Shown here piece by piece: positions 20,861-30,108 of a stretch of DNA of 64,000 nucleotides. The translations under genes were made by a program, and so were the position numbers. Below the pieces are notes generated by a model, which made no database searches, was not told where the DNA came from, and saw nothing but the letters and a program-made list of their open reading frames with translations. Every line of letters starts with the position of its first letter. The first letter of the stretch is position 1. Source of the DNA: Sipunculus nudus (lineage: Eukaryota; Annelida; Sipuncula; Golfingiida; Sipunculidae); the NCBI GenBank assembly GCA_026874595.1, contig CM049318.1, positions 45,986,456 through 46,050,455 of the forward strand, given 5' to 3'.

Positions 20861-21610
20861 ATTAGATTACCTTCTTTTTTGCAGTAATTACAGATTTTCT
20901 TCGAAAATGACGGGCCTTGGTTGGATTCAGACACAGTGGACGTGGACTGAGGTGTAGCAATGGACTTTGCAGATCTATCAGGACTACAAATACTGGGTGA
21001 CTGCGCTTTAAACTTCTTTTCACCATACTGGTCTACATTCTTGTTTGTGAATGACTGGTTTTATTTGCTAGTAAAGACATTTTATGTGTAAATGAATAAT
21101 CATCAGCTAATTGAGCAACAATGTCAAGTGTTTATGGACTTTTCGCATCCAGAAAAGTTTTAACATCTGCTTTAATGCAGCGCTTAAATTCTTCAAGCAG
21201 AATCAACTGGCGCAAAATGTCATAATCTTTCATTACATTTTTAGAACTACACCAGCGATCAAACACCTGCTCTTTTGTCCTAGCAAATTCTAAATAGGTC
21301 TGTTCTTCGTGCTTTTCCCAATTTCTGAATTTCTGGCGGTAAGCCTCCGGAACTAACTCATAACCTTTTAGGATTAACCGTTTAACTGGTCATAGTCAGC
21401 AGCGGCTTCTCCTGAATGCTCGGCATAAATTTCTCTCGCCTTGCCAGTTAATACACCCTGTAATAGCATAGTCCAATTTTCCTTAGGCCGTTTTAAATTT
21501 TCCGCTACCTTCTTAAAGTGTAAGAAATATTTATCAACCTCTTTTTCTTTAAAAAGGTGTGACAAATCTAATGTGTTTAGAAACATCAAAACTGTGACCT
21601 GGGGCACAAC
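20861..21610 (-). pseudogene. gag: Gag capsid-like region and zinc knuckle
   Basis: The minus frame 21,607-21,374 has LFKEKEVDKYFLHFKKVAEN and LLQGVLTGKAREIYAEHSGE, the capsid-like block of this retrotransposon type. After a frameshift near 21,390 it goes on with ELVPEAYRQKFRNWEKHEEQ-like text and FARTKEQVFDRW (about 21,280). At 20,910-20,865 the zinc knuckle reads CNYCKKEGNLISARW; the His and last Cys expected of a CCHC knuckle are Asn and Ala, so zinc binding should be lost. Confidence 0.8.
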
Positions 21611-22012
21611 TTAGACTATGTTCTAGTTTAAGTCTTTCTAACTTCAGCCGTTATGACTCAATTTCTTTTTCTTTTTTTCTTATTCTGTTTTAATATTTCA
21701 TTTTCTTCCCTCTCTGCTCTTTGTTTTTTTAATTCCAATTGTTTTAATGCTAGTTCATGTTCCATTTCTAACTTTTTAAATCTAACTGCATAGCAAGGCT
21801 GTCTTTTTTTTGTTTCCACTTCACTTTCTTCAATTAAACCCTTGCTAACTATGAACTTCCATGATTTTAGCAATGATATCAGGCTTTCCCAAAGCTTTTT
21901 TTACACTTAGCCCTAAGTGTTGTCCCAAACGCAACAACTGATATTATGTCAACGGTTCAAGTTGATCAGGGTCGGAATCTTCAACAATTGTCTCAGGTCT
22001 GAAATTTGCCAT
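21611..22012 (-). pseudogene. gag: Gag N-terminal and coiled-coil part
   Basis: The minus ATG at 22,010-22,012 starts MANFRPETIVEDSDPDQLE, matching the truncated copy at 9,172. A stop follows about 23 codons in. From 21,873 to 21,658 an open frame is Lys/Glu-rich (FKKLEMEHELALKQLELKKQ), a likely coil. The same coil region is duplicated as the fragment at 1-291. Confidence 0.75.
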
Positions 22013-22117
22013 GTTAAGATGTTAGAACAATAACAAAAAACAACTGAGATAAATCCTGTAAACAATGTACTGTAAACAATGTCTCTAGGTCAAGGCCTAA
22101 CAATTTTCTAAACAATT

Positions 22118-22134
22118 AAGCCTCCCGGACGAGA
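22118..22134 (-). promoter_or_regulatory. Primer binding site remnant
   Basis: The + strand tcccggacgag is the distal part of the primer site seen intact at 9,313-9,330. The half next to the LTR and the first part of the LTR (about 115 bp) are deleted, so replication from this copy could not be primed normally. Confidence 0.65.
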
Positions 22135-22141
22135 AGTCCGT

Positions 22142-22562
22142 GGTTTTTGTGTTAAAATATAATTATAATTTATTCTTAAAACAACCCTAACATTACAATT
22201 CACTAAATCAATACAATTACACAATATAACAACAGTATAACAGTAAATCTATACAATTGCACAGTACAATAAATAAAGTGTACAGTACCTGGATACCACT
22301 ACTGGCATAGCGACAACAAGAACAATCCAAAGAACCCAGCAATACATAATACACACGCGGCCAAAGAACAATACAAATCACACGCTTATAGAGCGCGACC
22401 AGCCCAGAAAGTTCCAGATTAGCATGAGCGCTGTGTTTCTACACGTCAGACCCCACACAAGTGCCGGGCCAGCTTGCACGTCTCCCATGGCAACGGATAA
22501 ATGCTAGCGCTACACAGACGCATGCAAGACTGCTGCACACAATAAAAGAGACATCTGTAACA
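22142..22562 (-). repeat. Second LTR, with two deletions (about 420 bp)
   Basis: Matches the LTR at 16,070-16,919 but lacks its first part and about 330 bp in the middle (between the part matching 16,365 and that matching 16,695). It ends ctgtaaca at 22,562, the same edge as the other LTR. It is the 5' LTR of the minus-strand element. Confidence 0.8.
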
Positions 22563-22872
22563 AGAGTGGAATGAATATTCTTGACGTTCCAGGAGATGGA
22601 AATTGTATGCTCTATCCCATTTGGTATCATCTTGAGAGATTGGGTATAACACACACACACGCAATTCAGTTGAGCGAAAAAGTAGTTGAATATTCTGAGA
22701 AAAAAAGGAATATTAAACTGATTTCATAGATGCGAGACTTTAAATTGAGGACGTGGCAAATCCTGACACGGAACAGCCAGCTGCTGAAGATCTGATCGAT
22801 AATCAGATACCATATAGAGATTCACAAAGAGAAATCCAGCGGATAAGATACATAGATGAATTGAGAAATCAC
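22563..22872 (+). pseudogene. OTU cysteine-protease domain, 3' piece
   Basis: From 22,565: SGMNILDVPGDGNCMLYPIW, with the DGNC block (Asp at 22,595, Cys nucleophile at 22,604) that marks OTU deubiquitinase-like proteases. A stop at about 22,727 and a frameshift follow; the second half reads VEDVANPDTEQPAAEDLIDN and ends YIDELRNH at 22,872, where sequence of a different element starts, so the C-terminal His region is missing. OTU domains occur in Helitron-like polyproteins. It joins the piece ending at 16,069. Confidence 0.75.
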
Positions 22873-22874
22873 AT

Positions 22875-23160
22875 TTTTTTTCCTGGAATTTCCTGGAAAG
22901 ATGCAATTGATCATATATATATATATTACCACTTTGGACATTTTTTGAGGCAATTTCAGTTTAGAATTATCGATAATATATTGTCTGTCAATGTAAAGCT
23001 ATTCAGATGAAAAATAACTGATACCAACATGTGTTTATATTGCAAAAAAGAAACAGAAACAGTCGTGAATTTATTCTGTGATTGCTACACTGCTAAATCA
23101 TTTTATAGACAAATCAGTCAGTGGGCAGAACACGCTGGAATAAACATCCTGTACTGACTC
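22875..23160 (+). pseudogene. LINE 3' coding fragment (C-terminal zinc-knuckle region)
   Basis: The + strand reads SWKDAIDHIYIYYHFGHFLR, FQFRIIDNILSVNVKLF, then a stop (23,008-23,010), KITDTNMCLYCKKETETVVN and LFCDCYTAKSFYRQI. The order FQ-RII-NIL, then CxxC and a second C pair, is the C-terminal tail of non-LTR reverse transcriptases. The His that usually precedes LF is Asn. No RT core is present: only the tail was inserted or retained. Confidence 0.7.
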
Positions 23161-23230
23161 CGCTCGTTATAAATACAGGGTGTGGCAAAGACAATGTCAA
23201 TAAACGAATAATAGATTTGTTATTATTGCT
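23161..23230. other. LINE tail to composite repeat junction
   Basis: Short AT-rich stretch with no recognised content. Confidence 0.3.
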
Positions 23231-23389
23231 ACAAAACAAGTGACCCATGGGTCATGACGCTCAGCTGACCGGGAAGAGATTTGCAAAAGGAAATTTTATC
23301 ATCTGAATGGTAGTATATAACCATTGAACTGAAGCATCAAACAGATTAAACAACAGGCTGAGATTGTGTCTGTATTAATATATCTCAAA

Positions 23390-24070
23390 AATAGAGAAAA
23401 AATGCGTAAACTTTAAAAAAAATACAGGTGGCTCCACCAGTCTGTAGAAACTAATAAAAACACTTAATGGTCAATATCCATGCAAAGAAGCATGATGGTC
23501 TCTGGATAAGTTGTTCAGATACTTCAGCTTTTGTATCAAATTTTCCATTATTCTGAGGGATACTTTGGAGTCCTATAGCTTGAAGGATATGGGTAACAGA
23601 GACCTAATTTCAGGTTTTCAGAGACACTTTTCATTGGCCTCCTTGCATGACAAGAATGAAGATTCTAGGTCCAGTTGTTACAATTTGTACCCTGTTTACA
23701 GATAACCACATCTTTCAAGGTTTCAAAAATAGAGAAAATAATTCGTAAAAATTTGAAAAAAAATATAGGTGGCGCACCCAGTCTGCTGAAAGTGATGGAA
23801 CACGTCATGATCAATATGTATGCCAAAATTCATGAGCATCAGTGTTGTAGTTATTGAGATACTGGAGTTTTTGTATCAAATTTTTCATTATTCTGGGGGG
23901 TATTTTGTAGCCATTCAGCTTAATGGATATGGGTAACAGAGACCTAATTTCAGGTTTCCATGGAGATTTGTCATGGGTCTCCCTGTGTGTAAAGAATAAA
24001 GATTCTAGGTCCAGTTGTTATGATTTGTGCCCTGTTAACAGATGTTCATATCTTTAAAGGTCTTAAAAAT
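23390..24070 (+). repeat. Two 330-345 bp units of the composite element
   Basis: Each unit runs from an A-rich caaaaatagagaaaa through ggtggcgccaccagtctgc-like, tttgtatcaaattttccatt, gatatgggtaacagagac and agattctaggtccag to ccctgttaacagat. Successive starts are at about 23,390 and 23,725. Confidence 0.8.
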
Positions 24071-24870
24071 AGAAAAAAAAAATTCGAACAAATACTCGAT
24101 CTGTAACGGGTCATTATCAAGCAACACACAAAAAATCATTCCAGTGTATGCAGGCATTGTGAAAAAAATTTCTGTCTTTCATGAAATTTTCTATGTTTAG
24201 GAGCCGTAAAACAATCAAAAGTAGGTCAACCAGGACGAAACGCGAACTCGATCTGTAACTGTCATTATCTGCCCACACATAAAAAATCAGGGTGGTATCT
24301 GCAGGCATTGAGGAAAAAAAGTCAGTACATATGCATTTGTTATGAAAATTTCTATTTTCATGAAACTATCTATGTTCAGGAGCAGTCAAATGGTCAAAAG
24401 TAGGTCAACTGGGACAAAACAAGAACTTGATCTGTAACTGGTCATTATCTGCCTACACATAAAAAATTAGGTCCGTATCTGCAGGCACTGCGAAAAAAAG
24501 TCCATACATGTGCACTTTTTTCTGAAATTTTCTGTTAGAGCACCGTCAAACGGTCAAAAGTAGGTCAACTGGGACAAAACGTGAACTCGATCTGTAACTG
24601 GTCATTATCTGCCCACACACCAAAAATCAGGCCAATATCTGCAGGTATTGCGAAGAAAAGTCTGTACAAGTGTATTTGTCATGAAAATTTATATTTTACA
24701 TGAAATTTTCTATGTTCAGGAGCCGTAAAACAGTCAAAAGAAGGTCAACTGGGACAAAACGCGAACTCGATCTGTAACTGGTCAATATCTGCCCACACAC
24801 CAAAAATCAGGCCAATACCTGGAGGCATTGCGAAAAAAAGTCCGTACAACTGTTTGATTTCGGAATGACG
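24071..24870 (+). repeat. About 170-bp tandem repeat, five units
   Basis: The block gaactcgatctgtaac recurs near 24,084, 24,245, 24,424, 24,588 and 24,764. Each unit also has ggtcaaaagtaggtcaac, caatatctgcaggcattgcg and tgaaattttctatg. Short frames in it are artefacts of the period. Confidence 0.8.
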
Positions 24871-25191
24871 GAAGGACGGAAGGAAGGAATGACGGACATG
24901 GGTAAAACTTTGTGGCCGGGGCATAAAAATTCGTAAAAAATCGAAAAAAATAGAGGTGGCGCACCCAGGCTGCAGAAACTGATGAAACACTCCATAATCA
25001 ATATCCATGCAAACAATTATGGTGATCTCTGCATTAGTTGTTCAGATACTTCAGCTTTTGTATCAAATTTTCCATTATTCTGAGCTGTACTTTGGAGTGC
25101 CATAGCTCAAAGGATATGGGTAACAGAGACCTAATTTCAGGTTTCCATGGAGACTTTTCATGGGTCTCCCTGTGTGTCAAAATGAAGATTC
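24871..25191 (+). repeat. Part of a 345-bp unit, interrupted by a LINE
   Basis: Starts with a gacggaagg cluster, then the standard unit up to gaagattc at 25,191. The continuing taggtccag appears only at 28,660, past the LINE. Confidence 0.8.
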
Positions 25192-25446
25192 ATTAGTGTA
25201 ATGAGTCACTCGCCTAGCAGGCTGGAGACGGCTCGAGCTCTACATATACGCATGGTTTTCTGTGGTTGGATGGACTGTTCGTCAGTAAATTTTTGGCAGA
25301 GTATATCATGATATCGAGTACTCACGCTCAGTGGACTTTTTTATGCTTCTCTGGTCTACCGGTTCCTTATATTATGGATTGCCTTTTCAACAAGTCTAGC
25401 CGCTTCAAATGACCAGTGGTCGCCATTCGGTACACCAGATTCGTTC

Positions 25447-26568
25447 ATGCGTGACTCGACAGACAAACCGTTACAGGCTACAGGTGAGCAGCATGGGCAT
25501 GTGTTAATTCAATACAACCGCTCTCAACTTCTTGGTGCTACGCCGGCACGATTAAATAGACAATTGATCTCCCGTCTCCGCTCTCTACAGATTGGTAGAG
25601 GTCTCCCAAGAAAGCGAAAACGACGTGGTGGCATTCGCAAACGAGCAAGTAAGAATAAAAACGTAAAAGCATTTTGCTTAAATACCCGATCTGTTCGCCA
25701 GAAAACAACTGAAATTCATGAACTTATTATTAATTATGGTGCGGACATTGTACTTCTGACCGAAACGTGGCTGTACCCCCAAGGGGATAAAGCATGTATT
25801 GCTGCCCTGACCCCGACGGGATACACCTTCCATTCGTTCCCACGTACTGGATCCAAGGGAGGAGGCATCGGTGTTGCTATAAAGTCTTCCTTATCTACTA
25901 ATACCTCGTTTACGCCCCTCGATTCGACAACCTTTGAGGCGGTTGAACTAAAGGTTTCTGTGGACCAAGTACCAATAACACTTGTACGTATGTATAGGCC
26001 TCCGCCAAGTAGGCGCAATAAACTTACAAATTCGGAGTTTTTCAAGGAGTTCCCTGAGCTGCTGTCTAGATATGCCAGTTCACCTTTAAATTTTGCTCTT
26101 CTAGGAGATTTCAATTTCCACTTCGACGTTTGTTCTGATCAGCAGGTAAATCGTCTGAAAACCATGCTGAGCGATCACAGCCTCACTCAGTTGGTCGATT
26201 TGTCGACACATAAACACGGACATATCCTCGACTGGGTGGTTGTACCCAGTGGCTCAAGCATGTTGTCCCTGGAGGGAGTCTATGACTGCGCCGACTTGTC
26301 TGATCACAAAGTCATTATCTGCATGTTATCCTTCGCGAATCCATGTCCAAGGAAAAGACCCGTGACTTCGAGGAATATCCGCGCGATTTCACTACCTGAT
26401 TTCCGGTCTGATATACAGATGATGACTAGATCTGCCGGAACGGACAGGGTGTCTGTTGCCGACCTGGACATGTTTGTCGACAAGTTTAATGTCGGCCTGA
26501 AGGATATCCTGGACCGGCACGCACCGGCTGTGACCAGACTGGTCAGAGACAGACCTTCGGCCCCCTGA
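25447..26568 (+). pseudogene. LINE ORF2, AP-like endonuclease part
   Basis: 373-codon frame from the ATG at 25,447. The same frame is open upstream to about 25,310 but has no earlier ATG. A basic N-terminus (RGLPRKRKRRGGIRKR) is followed by the EEP endonuclease: LNTRS (Asn79), LTETWL (Glu106), GDFN (220-223), ILDW (Asp252) and SDHK (285-288), all the expected catalytic positions. It would nick target DNA for target-primed reverse transcription. The TGA at 26,566-26,568 replaces what is probably a Trp codon, since the same protein continues at once in the same frame. Confidence 0.9.
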
Positions 26569-28482
26569 TTGACTGACGACGTCAGAATGGCCCGTCGTAA
26601 AAGGAGGAGAGCTGAAAAACGATGGAGAAGGACCGGTCTGTCTGTCCATAGAGAAATTTTCGTCAGTGAAAGGGCTGCGGTGAAAGCTGTAATTCATTGT
26701 ACGAAGAGCAAGTTCTACATGGACATGATTTCCACAAGTTCTTCATCCAGGAAGCTGTTCTCTGTTACCAGTGAACTTTTGGGGAAGTCTCGAACGACAC
26801 GTCTTCCAACTCATCTGCCTCGCTGTGACCTCCCAAATAGCTTTTGTGATTATTTCTCGGCGAAGATTGAACGCATTCGTCTTGAACTTGACTCTGTTGC
26901 ATGTTCGCCCCCTAAATTTAATGTTTACGATGGCCCCTCATTGTCCTGTTTTGCCCCAGTAACTGATCAGGATATCATTAGCATCATAATGGCGACGCCA
27001 ACCAAAAGCTCTACACTCGACCCAATGCCCACGGCTCTTTTGAAGCAGTGCATTAATGATATTGTTCCACTGATTACTTCAATTGTTAACATGTCTCTCT
27101 CTCCAGGTTCAGTTCCGTCTCAATTTAAACACGCTGTAGTGACTCCACTGTTGAAAAAGCAAGGGTTAGATCCGAATGATTTAAAAAATTATAGGCCAGT
27201 CTCTAACCTTCCATTTGTTTCAAAAATCCTTACAATGTCATCTTCATAACAATAATTTAATTGAAATCCATCAATCGGCTTACAGAAGGCATCACAGCAC
27301 AGAGACCGCTGTGTTAAGTGTTTTGGATGGTCTTCTTACGGCGACAGACAAGAAACACGTTTCTCTGATAGCTTTGTTAGACCTAAGCGCGGCGTTTAAC
27401 ACGCTAGATCATTCAATATTGCTTAAAAGGCTTCAACTAACATTTGGTATACATGACACAGTACTTTCATGGTTTTCCTCATATCTGAGAAACCGCTCCC
27501 AAGCTGTTATTGTTGACGGTAGTATGTCTGACCCATGCTCTCTATTGTACGGTGTCCCCCAGGGTTCCGTGTTGGGGCCTGTACTTTTCACTTTATATTC
27601 ACAACCTTTGTCTGATATTATAACTGCTCATAATTGTGCTTTTCATAAGTATGCGGATGTAAAGTAACGAACCGGACCAATTTAGTTCTGTACAGTTGAG
27701 TATACAGAATTGTATTGAAGATGTCCTCTCTTGGATGACCAGCAACAAACTTAAACTGAATACTGATAAGACCGAAGTTATGCCAGTTGGCTCTCACTCC
27801 TGTCTTCAGATGATTAACAACGCCCCCCCCCCCCCTTTGTGGTAGTAATGTCACTTTCCAGACTTCTGTGAAATACCTCGGTGTGAAAATTGATCGAACA
27901 CTTTCCATGCATGATCATATTAATAGCGTGTGTCGTGCAGTTTTTCTCGAACTCCGACGTATTGCTTCCATCCGGCGTTTCCTAACCTCCAGCGTTTGTG
28001 CTAGGCTAGTCTGTGCTACTATTACATCACGCCTTGATTATTGTAATTCAATTTTGGTAGGTTTACCGTTAGAACAAATCTCACGGTTGCAAATGCTTCA
28101 AAATAATGCAGCCCGTGTTATTCTTAAAAAACGAAAAAGGGACCATGTTACGCCGTTACTTAAGGAACTCCACTGGCTGCCAGTTCAGCATCGGATACAA
28201 TACAAACTCGCAGTCCTTGTTTATAGATATTTTGATGGATCACTGCCATCATATCTTTCGTCAAAACTATGTATTTATCTGCCGGTGCGCACCCTACGCT
28301 CTTCTAACGAAAGTCTTCTAATATTGCCTAAGTGCCGTACGAAAGTCGGTGAACGTTCTTTCAGTTATATTGCCCCTAAGATCTGGAGTTCCCTTCCAGC
28401 TGAACTTAGAAAATCCCCCACTATTAATACTTTTAAGACAAATCTTAAAACATACCTATTTCTGCAGGCATTTTGTAATTAG
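26569..28482 (+). pseudogene. LINE ORF2, reverse transcriptase and C-terminal part
   Basis: Continues the endonuclease frame. Linker (MARRKRRRAEKRWRRTGLS), then KNYRPVSNLPFVSKIL (27,185-27,232), a small deletion and frameshift, QSAYRRHHSTETAVL, ALLDLSAAFNTLDH (27,375; catalytic Asp kept), GVPQGSVLGPVLFTLY (27,552) and HKYAD at 27,644-27,658. The catalytic pair should be two Asp; after the first the frame runs into VK and a stop, so a deletion removed the second. After the break, KLKLNTDKTEVM (27,745), then an open 204-codon frame (27,868-28,482): VKYLGVKIDRTLS, LQNNAARVI, ELHWLPVQHRIQYKLAVLVY and, near its end, IWSSLPAELR. Confidence 0.92.
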
Positions 28483-28660
28483 CAACATTTACCATACATG
28501 TAATCTCGGGTGTGTGTGGGTGAGTAGGTGTGTGTGTGTGTGTGTGAGTGTGCTTATATATTTATATATTGTGTAACTGATGTGTAAAAATGCAAGCGCT
28601 GTGAGTCTGATCTTGGAGTTCAGCGCTATATAAGTACTATTCATTATTATTATTATTATT
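28483..28660 (+). other. LINE 3' UTR with gt microsatellite and (att)n end
   Basis: About 180 bp after the stop. It contains a gt-rich run (28,507-28,550), then gcgctatataagtac and about six att units (28,643-28,660). The last part is the likely recognition tail for reverse transcription in this LINE group. Confidence 0.75.
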
Positions 28661-29640
28661 AGGTCCAGTCGTTACAATTTGAATCCTGTTGACAGTTAAC
28701 TACATCTTTAAAGGTCTCAAAAACAGAGAAAAAAATGTAAAAAATTGAAAAATACAGGTGGCGCCACCAGTCTGCAGAAACTGATGAAACATCTCATGAT
28801 CAATATGTATGCCGAAAATCATGACCATCAGTGATGTAGTTAATCACATATTGAAGTTTTTGTATGAAATTTTTCACTATTCTGGGGGGTACTTTGGGGA
28901 CCAATAGCTCGAAGGATATGGGTAGCAGAGACCTAATTTCTAGTTTCCATGAAGACTTTTCTTAGGTCTCTCAGAATGTCAAGAATCAAGATTCTAGGTC
29001 CAATCTTTACGATTTGTGCCTTGTAAACAGATGTTCACATTTTTAAAGGTCTCAAAAATAGAAAAACAATATGTAAAAAATCGAAAAATACAGGTAGCGC
29101 CACCAGTCTACAGAAACTGATGAAACATCTCATGATCAATATGTATGCCAAAAATCATGACCATCAGTGATGTAGTTAATAAGATATTGAAGTTTTTGTA
29201 TGAAATTTTTCACTATTCATGGGGTACTTTAGGGCCTCATAGCTGGAAGGATATGAGTAACAGAGACCTAATTTCTGGTTTCCATGGAGACTTTTCATAG
29301 GTTTCTCAGAATATCAAGAATGAAGATTCTAGGTCCAGTCTTTACGATTTGTATAATTCGTAAAAAATTGTAAAAATTTGAAAAATACAGGTGGCGCCAC
29401 CAGTCTGCAGGAACTATCGGAACATCTCAAGATCAATATGTATGCCAAAAATCATGACCATCAGTGATGCAGTTAATGAGTTATTGAAGTTTTTGTATGA
29501 ATTTTTTTTACTTCTTTGGGGCCCCATAGCTCGAAGGATATGGGTAACAGAGACCTAATTCCAGGTGACCAAGGAAATTTTTCATGGACCTCTCCGGATG
29601 TAAAGTAAGAAGATCCCAGGTCCAGCGGTTACGATTTGTG
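28661..29640 (+). repeat. Three further 345-bp units of the composite element
   Basis: Starts with aggtccagtcgttacaattt, the second half of the unit cut at 25,191. The block tgtatgccaaaaatcatgac (first copy: gccgaaaatc) appears near 28,803, 29,143 and 29,438. Standard unit features as at 23.4 kb. Confidence 0.8.
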
Positions 29641-29745
29641 CCTTGTTAACGGACAGACGACCGGATGACCGGATGGCCGGACGGACGACGGACAAAGAGT
29701 GATCGCTATAGCTCAGATGACTTACAGTCAGCTGAGCTAAAAATG
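29641..29745 (+). repeat. Terminal module of the composite element
   Basis: A ggacggacgaccggatgg cluster, then acaaagagtgatcgctatag ctcagatgac and cagtcagctgagct. It is the inverse of 292-382. Confidence 0.7.
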
Positions 29746-29759
29746 TAATTTAAAAAAAT

Positions 29760-29971
29760 AGAGACTCGGGTTACTTCCCAACGTTTACTGTTTATATACC
29801 ACATGTTAAGAAATTGGAAGGATTAGAAAGAAGAGTGGCTGAAAAATATAACAAAATATATTTTCATAAACAAAAGTGGGGTAACCTACTCCATGTTTTT
29901 TTAAAGAGTGAAGAATTTTGCGAATTTTCTGTAGAATATAATGCGTATAAATATGTAGGTAAAAGTATGTT

Positions 29972-29972
<1 letters not shown>
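29760..29972 (+). other. Unrecognised open stretch before the satellite
   Basis: A frame is open from about 29,755 through 29,970, with protein-like text: DSGYFPTFTVYIPHVKKLEG, RRVAEKYNKIYFHKQKWGNL and CEFSVEYNAYKYVGKS. Only a TTG (29,814) would start it. The following ta microsatellite extends it without meaning. It could be an exon or transposon remnant; I cannot name it. Confidence 0.25.
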
Positions 29973-30007
<35 letters not shown>

Positions 30008-30108
30008 TGTGTGTGTTTGTGTGTGTACGCGTGATTGCGTGTTTCTTCATGGATGTATATATACGTATGTATGTATATTTAGATATGTTTATATGTATAT
30101 AAATAAAT
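29973..30108. repeat. (ta)n and gt-rich microsatellite at the satellite edge
   Basis: About fourteen ta units (29,976-30,003), then gtgtgtgtttgtgtgtg and a ta/tg-rich stretch to 30,108. It forms the left edge of the 60-bp satellite. Confidence 0.8.

Larger units (their letters stand above)
16070..22562 (-). mobile_element. Near-complete Ty3/Gypsy retrotransposon, Gmr1-like gene order
   Basis: Both LTRs, a polypurine tract, gag, protease, integrase, RT and RNase H are present on the minus strand. Going 5' to 3' on that strand, integrase and its GPY/F domain (19.8-18.6 kb) come before RT and RNase H (18.4-17.1 kb). This order is unusual for Ty3/Gypsy, where integrase is last; it is the hallmark of the Gmr1-like group. 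All coding parts contain stops or frameshifts. The two LTRs differ by deletions, so the insertion is old. Confidence 0.85.
25192..28660 (+). mobile_element. CR1/L2-like non-LTR retrotransposon, nearly full length
   Basis: About 3.5 kb on the + strand: a 5' leader of about 255 bp, one long endonuclease-RT reading frame (now broken), and a 3' end gcgctatataagtactatt followed by (att)n. That 3' end and the endonuclease-RT order fit the CR1/L2 group. The insertion splits a repeat unit between gaagattc and taggtccag; no clear target-site duplication is visible. Confidence 0.85.
23231..29745 (+). mobile_element. Composite tandem-repeat element split by a LINE
   Basis: Left edge acccatgggtcatgacgctc agctgacc (23,244-23,272); right edge ctcagatgacttacagtcag ctgagct (29,715-29,740). 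Between them lie blocks of about 345-bp units, a block of about 170-bp units, and gacggaagg / gaccggatgg clusters. No coding capacity of its own. An inverted partial copy lies at 292-1,620 and an internal piece inserted in the satellite at 37,914. I associate such cccatgggtc / tcagctgacc ends with bivalve repeats. The LINE at 25,192-28,660 is a later insertion into one unit. Confidence 0.65.

Noticed and set aside
24071-25016. Minus-strand frames of 60-87 codons
   Set aside because: They fall in the 170-bp and 345-bp tandem repeats and recur in the satellite insert; no protein family is visible.
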